NCBI GenBank assembly: GCA_013178015.1
Contig: JABLXR010000029.1
Coordinates: 1-46,709 of the forward strand
Length of the DNA: 46,709 nt
From: Anaerolineae bacterium
GTDB taxonomy: Bacteria; Chloroflexota; Anaerolineae; DRVO01
Direction: 5' to 3'
Part shown: positions 41,833 to 46,709 of the stretch, one piece after another
Layout of the letters: each line of letters starts with the position of its first letter
Numbering within the stretch: the stretch's first letter is position 1
Notes under the pieces: generated by a model
What the model saw: the letters and a program-made list of their open reading frames with translations, nothing else
What the model was told of the DNA's origin: nothing
Database searches by the model: none
Translations under genes and position numbers: made by a program

Positions 41833-42129
41833 GGGCCAGCAAACGCTGCACGCTCGGGCGACGACTCTGTGTCTGAGGCCCCGCACCGATGCTTGGCGGC
41901 GCTCAAGCGAATCACGGGGCTGGGGCTGCCGAAGCCGGCTCGTCGGCCGATGGGCCGGGCTGCGTTTGCCTAGGGACACCCGAACGCCCCGGCTGCTGTC
42001 GAGCCCCACAGCCAGGGCCAGGCTAAGCCGATCCCGCGCTCGTGCGAGGAGAGAGTACCGAGCATGAGCTACCTCCGGACTGGTGCGCCGCCGCTTGGGA
42101 CCGGCGCCGGACGGATCCCAGTAGCTCGG

Positions 42130-42158
42130 TTGGCGCTCGGAACATCTTGGCTTAGGAT
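42130..42158 (+). promoter_or_regulatory. Possible promoter of the PAP2 gene
   Basis: TTGGCG (42130-42135), a 17-base spacer, TAGGAT (42153-42158). Both hexamers are partial matches, but the spacing is ideal. Confidence 0.4.
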
Positions 42159-42251
42159 GGCAGGGCTTCTGTCTGATGGGCGCCGGAGCGTGGGAGGTGA
42201 GCGATACCGATCGCTAGGGCTGGGGGCCAACAGAGGAAGTCCAGCAGGCAA

Positions 42252-42896
42252 GTGGCGGCGAAAGCGGCGGCGCTGGCCCTAGTCTTGCTGCTGTGTACTA
42301 TTGTGCTGGCCAGCCTGGAGTCGTCGGACCGAGTAGGCCCGGGGGTTCTCCGCGGCCTGGGCAGCAGCTGGGTGACCGGTTTGATGCTGCTCATCACCCG
42401 GCTCGGCTCGACGGTCGTGGTGGCGACCCTGGCGTTGGGATGGGCATGGATCAAGCGCCGCAGCGGCACGATGGTGGCGGCGGTGCCGGGGCTGGCTGCC
42501 GCGGGCGGCGGGCTCCTTAGCCTGGTCGTCAAAGAGATGGTGCACCGACCCAGGCCCGAGGTGGTCGAGGCGCTGGTGAAGGTTGATAGCTTCAGCTTCC
42601 CCAGTGGACATGCGCTGCTGGCAATGGCCTTCTACGGCGCAGTGGCCCTATTGCTGGCGCCCAGTGTGCGGACGCGCTGCGGCCGCATGGCCATCTACGG
42701 CCTCACAGGGGCAGTTCTGCTGCTCATCGGGGTGAGCCGACTGCACCTGGGGGTACACTACCTGAGCGACGTGGTGGGCGGGTATGCCCTGGGCGCAGCC
42801 TGGCTATCGGCTCTGTGGCTGGCTCTGCCGGGCGGTCGGGGGAGCCGCGACGGTGAAGAGCCCGTCTCCTGCTCCGGCACTGGGGGCTTGCCGTGA
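42252..42896 (+). CDS. PAP2-family membrane phosphatase
   Basis: The 214-residue protein has about five to six hydrophobic segments and the three acid-phosphatase motifs of the PAP2 family: KEMVHRPRP, FPSGH, and SRLHLGVHYLSDVVGG with the nucleophilic His. Such proteins remove phosphate from lipid phosphates such as undecaprenyl pyrophosphate or phosphatidate at the outer face of the membrane. The start is GTG 42252, with a weak GCAGG upstream. It is probably a single gene, since a new promoter follows directly. The exact lipid substrate cannot be told from sequence. Confidence 0.92.
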   Translation: MAAKAAALALVLLLCTIVLASLESSDRVGPGVLRGLGSSWVTGLMLLITRLGSTVVVATLALGWAWIKRRSGTMVAAVPGLAAAGGGLLSLVVKEMVHRPRPEVVEALVKVDSFSFPSGHALLAMAFYGAVALLLAPSVRTRCGRMAIYGLTGAVLLLIGVSRLHLGVHYLSDVVGGYALGAAWLSALWLALPGGRGSRDGEEPVSCSGTGGLP

Positions 42897-42916
42897 CCCC
42901 GATTCGCGTGTAGAAT
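42888..42916 (+). promoter_or_regulatory. Promoter of the glycosidase-like lipoprotein gene
   Basis: TTGCCG (42888-42893), a 17-base spacer, TAGAAT (42911-42916). It begins within the last codons of the PAP2 gene and leaves a leader of about 95 bases before ATG 43017. Confidence 0.6.
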
Positions 42917-43016
42917 GCCGCGCGTTCCGCCGGGCCGCCTGAGCGACTTCGAGCGGCCCCACGAGCACTTCCTTCCGGAGATCGAATTCCCGATTATCTA
43001 ACCGCGCGAGGTATCC

Positions 43017-45998
43017 ATGAGCAAGAGCTTTCCGGTTAGGGCAGTGGCTTTCCTGGAGGACAAGCGGAACGCCATGGCCCTCAACGTGATGCTGGCCGTT
43101 GGCTTCGTTGCCGGCTTGCTGTTCCTCCCCCCTCTATCGGCGTGCAACCGCATCAGCGGCGTCGGGTACCAGTTCATCGGCTCTCAGGGCGGTTCACTGA
43201 CGGATCCTGACGGCACCCAAGTCACTCTGCAGGAAGCTGCCGGTCAGGTCTACGCCAAGCTAACTGGCATCCCCCGGCTGGATTTTCTAGAGGGCAAGGC
43301 ATCGGAGAGCTACTACGCTGCCGCCACGAACGTGCCTGGTCACCTGCGCCTGAAGAGCCCCCTCTATGATCTCCAGGTTAGGGGCCAGCTCCCCCGCAAC
43401 CCCGGCGCAGGCGTTCGGCTGATCACCTATTCCATACCTATCCCGAATGATGCCGAGCCCTACGAGGCCCTCTCTCTCTACGAGTGGACTGGTAACAGCT
43501 GGCGATTCGTGCCCTCTCACGTTATCCCCGAGGACGACCAGATCGAGGCTAACCTGGACTACGTCCCCGGCCCTCTGGCTGTCTTCCATCAGGAGCCTGT
43601 GGTGCCGGCCGTCTCCGCCGATCTTCATCCCGGTACCGACGTGGTGGCGTTGGCTCAGGGGGCCACCGAGGCCAACCCCATGGGCCTGTACTTGCTGGAG
43701 GACGGCTCGCTGGGTGGGAGCCTGCCTCCGGAGGTGGCCGAGTTGAGCCCTGAAGCCTGGGTGGTGCCAGTGGTGAGAAACTGGGGCCCGGATGGCGTGG
43801 TGCGCTGTGACTACACCGACAACGTGCTGGCCATACCCGAGCTCACTCAGGCGCACATCGAGGCGCTGGTGCAGGCTGTGGACGAGAACGAGTGGACCGG
43901 GATCGAACTCGAATACCGGGAGGTAAACCCGGAGCTGCGCGAGCGGTTCACCGAGTTCGTGCGTGAGTTGTCTTCTCGTCTGCATGCCATGGGCAAAGTG
44001 CTGGGCATCCGAGTCAGTCCGCCCATCCAGATCGCCGATGACCGCTGGGTAACCGGCGCTTTTGACTGGAGAGCACTGGGGATGCTGGCCGATCGGCTGG
44101 TGGTGCCTGTTCCGGCCGACCTCAACGCGTACAGGACGGATGGGTCGCTTGCCCGCCTTCTCAGCTGGGCGACAGGCGAGGTGGAGCGATATCGGCTCTA
44201 CGTGGATCTGCCTGCCTTGAGCCGGGAGAAGGTTCTGAACTACATCCTGTATCGGCGGTACGACGACATATTGGCATCCTTCGGTCGAATCGAGCTCGAG
44301 AATGGGAATCAGGTTGGCCCTGAGCAGCCGGTGAAAGTGCGCCTAGCTGGCCTCACCGAGTGGTCCGGTCTTCAGTACGATGAGGCCACCCATACACACT
44401 GGTTTAGCTACCGAGACCCTGGCGGCACTGAGCACGTGGTGCAGCTTGAGGATCCGGGCAGCCTGGCCTACAAGCTGGCTCTGATCGGCTCCTACCGACT
44501 CCGAGGAGTAGCGGTGACCGGCACCGGCCAGCATCCAGACACCTGGCGCGTCCTGGCCGACTACCGCAACCTAGTGGTGAGCGACCCGCGCGAGCCGGTG
44601 GCCCTGAGTCTGGCTCTACAGGGCGATCAGTTCAGAAACCTGGAGGCAGGGGCAGGCGCTTGGGAGGTGAAGGCGCCGGCCCAGGCGGGCAGTTACGCGT
44701 TGCAGGCGGCCCTGTTGGTGGGGTCGCACCAGTCGCGTCTGGACGGGGGAACGTTGTTGGAGGTGGTGTCGCCCACTGCTACTGCTGCTCCGGAGCCTAC
44801 TGCGACTCCTACCCCCAGACCCCTTCCCACCGACACAGCTGTCCCGGTGCCCACCAGCACATCAGCGCCAGGCGCGGAAAGCCAGTCGGAAGCTCCCGCG
44901 GAGGCTCCTCCGCCCACGGCCACGCCGGCGCCGGTGGTAGCTCCCCCGCCCAGCGGAGGTGGCGGTTTTGGCTACGGCGTCCAAGCCCATGTGATCCACA
45001 ACGGCCAGGCACCTCAGGTGATGGCCATGATCAGGGGCATGGGGTTCAACTGGGTCAAGCAGCAGATCGAGTGGAAGCTGTTCGAGCCCTCCAAGGGCGA
45101 CTATCAGTGGGGCGCCATAGATGAGGTGGTGGACGCGGCCAACGCCGCCGGCATTAATGTCCTCCTCAGCGTGGTGAAGGCCCCCGCCTGGGCTAGGCCC
45201 CCGGGAGCGGACCTGAGCGTGGAGGGCCCGCCAGCCAACCCGCAGGATTTCGCCGATTTCTTGGGGGCCATGGCGGCCCGATACCGGGGTCGGGTGCGAG
45301 CCTATGAGGTCTGGAACGAGCAGAACCTGCACTATGAGTGGGGCAACGAGCCCATTGACCCGGGGCGTTACGTGGAGTTGCTCAAGCACTGCTACGCTGC
45401 CATCAAAGCTAACGACCCTGGTGCACTGGTGATTAGCGGCGCGCTGACTCCTACTGGGGCGCAACCGCCACTTGGCATGGACGACTTCGCCTACCTGGAG
45501 GGCATGTACCGGGCGGGGCTGAAGAACTACGCGGATGGTATAGGGGCACACCCCAGCGGATACAACGTGAGCCCGGACGTGACTTGGGAGGGCGCCTGTG
45601 AGTTCATCAAGGCGAGACAGGCGGGGTTCACCGGCGCCTGCGATACTCCGCACCACTCGTGGAGCTTCCGCTCCACCATGGAGGGCTACCGCAACATCAT
45701 GGTGGTGTACGGCGACGGAGGCAAGAAGATCTGGCCCACGGAGTTCGGTTGGGCCTCGTCGCCGGCGCCCGTGGTTCACTACGAGTACGCTGCCGACAAC
45801 AGCCTCCAGGATCAGGCTGACTGGACCGTTCGTGCCTACCAGATGGCGCGGAACTGGGGCTGGGTAGGGCCGATGTTCCTATGGAATCTGAATTTCAAAG
45901 TGGTGGCTCCGGGGTCGGAGCAGGCACAGTGGGGCATCGTGGACGAGGGGTGGGGTCCGCTGCCCTGCTACAGCGCCTTGGCTGCCATGCCTAAGTGA
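43017..45998 (+). CDS. Multidomain surface lipoprotein: degenerate GH18-like module plus clan GH-A glycosidase
   Basis: The 993-residue protein has a hydrophobic N-terminus ending in lipobox LSAC (C43). A beta-rich ZU5-like part follows (about 50-200, GGSLTDPDGTQVTL). A GH18-like barrel (about 205-560) follows, whose acidic DxxDxDxE motif is replaced by TGIELEYR (residues 294-301), so it is probably non-catalytic. A Pro/Thr/Ala linker (about 585-649) leads to a clan GH-A barrel (about 650-993) resembling GH5/GH39 enzymes. This has the acid/base Glu E768 in YEVWNEQN and the likely nucleophile E909 in IWPTEFGW. The last domain should be active on a beta-linked glycan outside the cell. ATG 43017 follows GAGGT. 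A terminator-like hairpin follows. Confidence 0.85.
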   Translation: MSKSFPVRAVAFLEDKRNAMALNVMLAVGFVAGLLFLPPLSACNRISGVGYQFIGSQGGSLTDPDGTQVTLQEAAGQVYAKLTGIPRLDFLEGKASESYYAAATNVPGHLRLKSPLYDLQVRGQLPRNPGAGVRLITYSIPIPNDAEPYEALSLYEWTGNSWRFVPSHVIPEDDQIEANLDYVPGPLAVFHQEPVVPAVSADLHPGTDVVALAQGATEANPMGLYLLEDGSLGGSLPPEVAELSPEAWVVPVVRNWGPDGVVRCDYTDNVLAIPELTQAHIEALVQAVDENEWTGIELEYREVNPELRERFTEFVRELSSRLHAMGKVLGIRVSPPIQIADDRWVTGAFDWRALGMLADRLVVPVPADLNAYRTDGSLARLLSWATGEVERYRLYVDLPALSREKVLNYILYRRYDDILASFGRIELENGNQVGPEQPVKVRLAGLTEWSGLQYDEATHTHWFSYRDPGGTEHVVQLEDPGSLAYKLALIGSYRLRGVAVTGTGQHPDTWRVLADYRNLVVSDPREPVALSLALQGDQFRNLEAGAGAWEVKAPAQAGSYALQAALLVGSHQSRLDGGTLLEVVSPTATAAPEPTATPTPRPLPTDTAVPVPTSTSAPGAESQSEAPAEAPPPTATPAPVVAPPPSGGGGFGYGVQAHVIHNGQAPQVMAMIRGMGFNWVKQQIEWKLFEPSKGDYQWGAIDEVVDAANAAGINVLLSVVKAPAWARPPGADLSVEGPPANPQDFADFLGAMAARYRGRVRAYEVWNEQNLHYEWGNEPIDPGRYVELLKHCYAAIKANDPGALVISGALTPTGAQPPLGMDDFAYLEGMYRAGLKNYADGIGAHPSGYNVSPDVTWEGACEFIKARQAGFTGACDTPHHSWSFRSTMEGYRNIMVVYGDGGKKIWPTEFGWASSPAPVVHYEYAADNSLQDQADWTVRAYQMARNWGWVGPMFLWNLNFKVVAPGSEQAQWGIVDEGWGPLPCYSALAAMPK

Positions 45999-46045
45999 GA
46001 ATGGCAGGTGCCGGGCGCATCCGCATTGAGGGTGCGCCTTGGTCT

Positions 46046-46069
46046 GGGGGGTGACAATGGTCACCCCCC
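46046..46069 (+). terminator. Terminator-like hairpin after the glycosidase gene
   Basis: GGGGGGTGAC (46046-46055) and GTCACCCCCC (46060-46069) make a perfect 10-bp stem with a four-base loop, 48 bases after the stop. The following bases are ACCGTG, without a T-run. Confidence 0.65.
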
Positions 46070-46142
46070 ACCGTGTTACACCGGGAGGCACCGGGCGATG
46101 CTGGCCTTGGCGCTCTCTTCGGTGCCTAGGCAACGTCTCTGA

Positions 46143-46709
46143 GTGAGGGGCTGGGTGGAGAGCAACGGAACCGGGGAACGGCGTTCCTGGCCGGGCTGGC
46201 TCTATTGGTGGCTGGCCGTGTGGACCGTGGGCATCCTGATGGCGGTGGGCTACTTCGGGTACTACATATGGTGCAACGGACCGGGGGCGGCCATGGGCCG
46301 TGAGGGGCCCATGCTGACCCGAGCAGCCAGTCACGACAACGACCTTTTCCCCAGCCGCGCAGCCATGAGTGCCACTCCACCTGCCGCTGCCTCCGCCATT
46401 CCAGCGGTGGCTTCCGCTACTTCGTGGCCGATGCCCACCGGCGTGCCTTCACCGACTGCCATGGCCAGCCCTACGCCAGCGCCTCCTCTAGCTGAGGGGC
46501 CTCGGGGGCTACCGATGGAGTCGCCGGAGTATGGGATGCAGGCGTTTTTGTGGTGGCGGCCGGAGACGGCGCATCGGGATTTAGGGATGATACGGGAGGC
46601 GGGGTTTGGCTGGGTGAAGCAGAACTTTGCCTGGAGGGACATAGAGCTAGCCAAGGGGGTATTTGACTGGTCGGTGACGGACCGGATCATGGATCAGATA
46701 GACGAGTTT
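46143..46709 (+). CDS. Membrane-anchored glycosidase-like protein, 5' part (cut by window end)
   Basis: The open frame runs to the last base without a stop. The first 189 residues show a short cytoplasmic N-terminus, one membrane anchor (PGWLYWWLAVWTVGILMAVG) and a Pro/Ala/Thr/Met linker of about 65 residues. The start of a barrel domain follows: YGMQAFLWW, then REAGFGWVKQNFAWRDIELAKG. This start is clearly related to the catalytic domain of the preceding gene (YGVQAHVIH, MGFNWVKQQIEWKLFEPSKG). A TGA stands immediately before GTG 46143. GTG 46155 has GAGGGG four bases upstream and may be the true start. It appears to be a type II anchored paralogue with a different anchoring mode. Confidence 0.8.
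   Translation, partial: MRGWVESNGTGERRSWPGWLYWWLAVWTVGILMAVGYFGYYIWCNGPGAAMGREGPMLTRAASHDNDLFPSRAAMSATPPAAASAIPAVASATSWPMPTGVPSPTAMASPTPAPPLAEGPRGLPMESPEYGMQAFLWWRPETAHRDLGMIREAGFGWVKQNFAWRDIELAKGVFDWSVTDRIMDQIDEF

Larger units (their letters stand above)
41743..42251. other. Divergent intergenic region between cassette 3 and the PAP2 gene
   Basis: It contains one promoter candidate in each direction (41804-41832 on the minus strand, 42130-42158 on the plus strand). About 300 bases between them are GC-rich with no supported gene. A 72-codon frame at 42064-42282 is basic and lies upstream of and across the PAP2 start; I do not accept it. Confidence 0.6.

Noticed and set aside
42064-42282. A small basic protein before the PAP2 gene
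   Set aside because: It overlaps the PAP2 start, lies upstream of the predicted transcription start and shows no recognisable feature.

Overview
This is a GC-rich bacterial chromosome segment of dense, ordinary protein-coding genes with no rRNA, tRNA, CRISPR array or intact transposon that I could see. The gene content suggests a member of the Chloroflexota (Anaerolineae-like). This is an inference from three things: Tat-exported lipoprotein sugar-binding proteins with V/E/K-rich stalks, secreted glycosidases with Pro/Thr/Ala linkers, and palindromic intergenic repeats. No marker gene in the window proves the phylum. GTG and TTG starts behind good AGGAGG-type ribosome sites are common, and several start calls below rest on them.

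Layout. 1-256: non-coding leader with a long inverted repeat. 257-2160: a thiol-redox operon (CcdA, TlpA/ResA-like, DUF2085). 2314-5653: a membrane hybrid histidine kinase and an unusual HTH/pseudo-ATPase/receiver protein, convergent with overlapping 3' ends. 5892-10364: sugar importer cassette 1 (binding protein, two permeases, URO-D-like enzyme). 10365-11355: non-coding, with a vapC remnant and a 56-bp tandem repeat. 11356-13923: Gfo/Idh/MocA oxidoreductase and beta-CASP nuclease. 14016-18468: MarR regulator plus a heterodimeric ABC exporter. 18832-20724: secreted beta-propeller protein. 20790-22118: BaiN-type flavoprotein. 22403-25109: three-gene ABC-2 exporter. 25214-32286: importer cassette 2 with two DegT-type aminotransferases and a ferredoxin-nitroreductase. 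32923-36289: a second copy of the convergent kinase/regulator pair. 36553-41742: importer cassette 3 with a sulfatase. 42252-46709: PAP2 phosphatase, a two-module glycosidase-like lipoprotein, and a second glycosidase-like gene cut by the window edge.

The main theme is carbohydrate uptake and its control. There are three importers of the MalEFG type, and none has its own ATPase, so they probably share one encoded elsewhere. Two paralogous kinase/regulator pairs sit directly beside the cassettes. Both pairs keep the same convergent, tail-overlapping arrangement and the same odd domain order, including a pseudo-receiver with Asn in place of the phospho-acceptor Asp. This repeated module is the best candidate for an undescribed regulatory system. 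The sulfatase, aminotransferases, oxidoreductase and glycosidases fit breakdown or modification of sulfated or amino-containing glycans, but the actual substrates cannot be read from the sequence.
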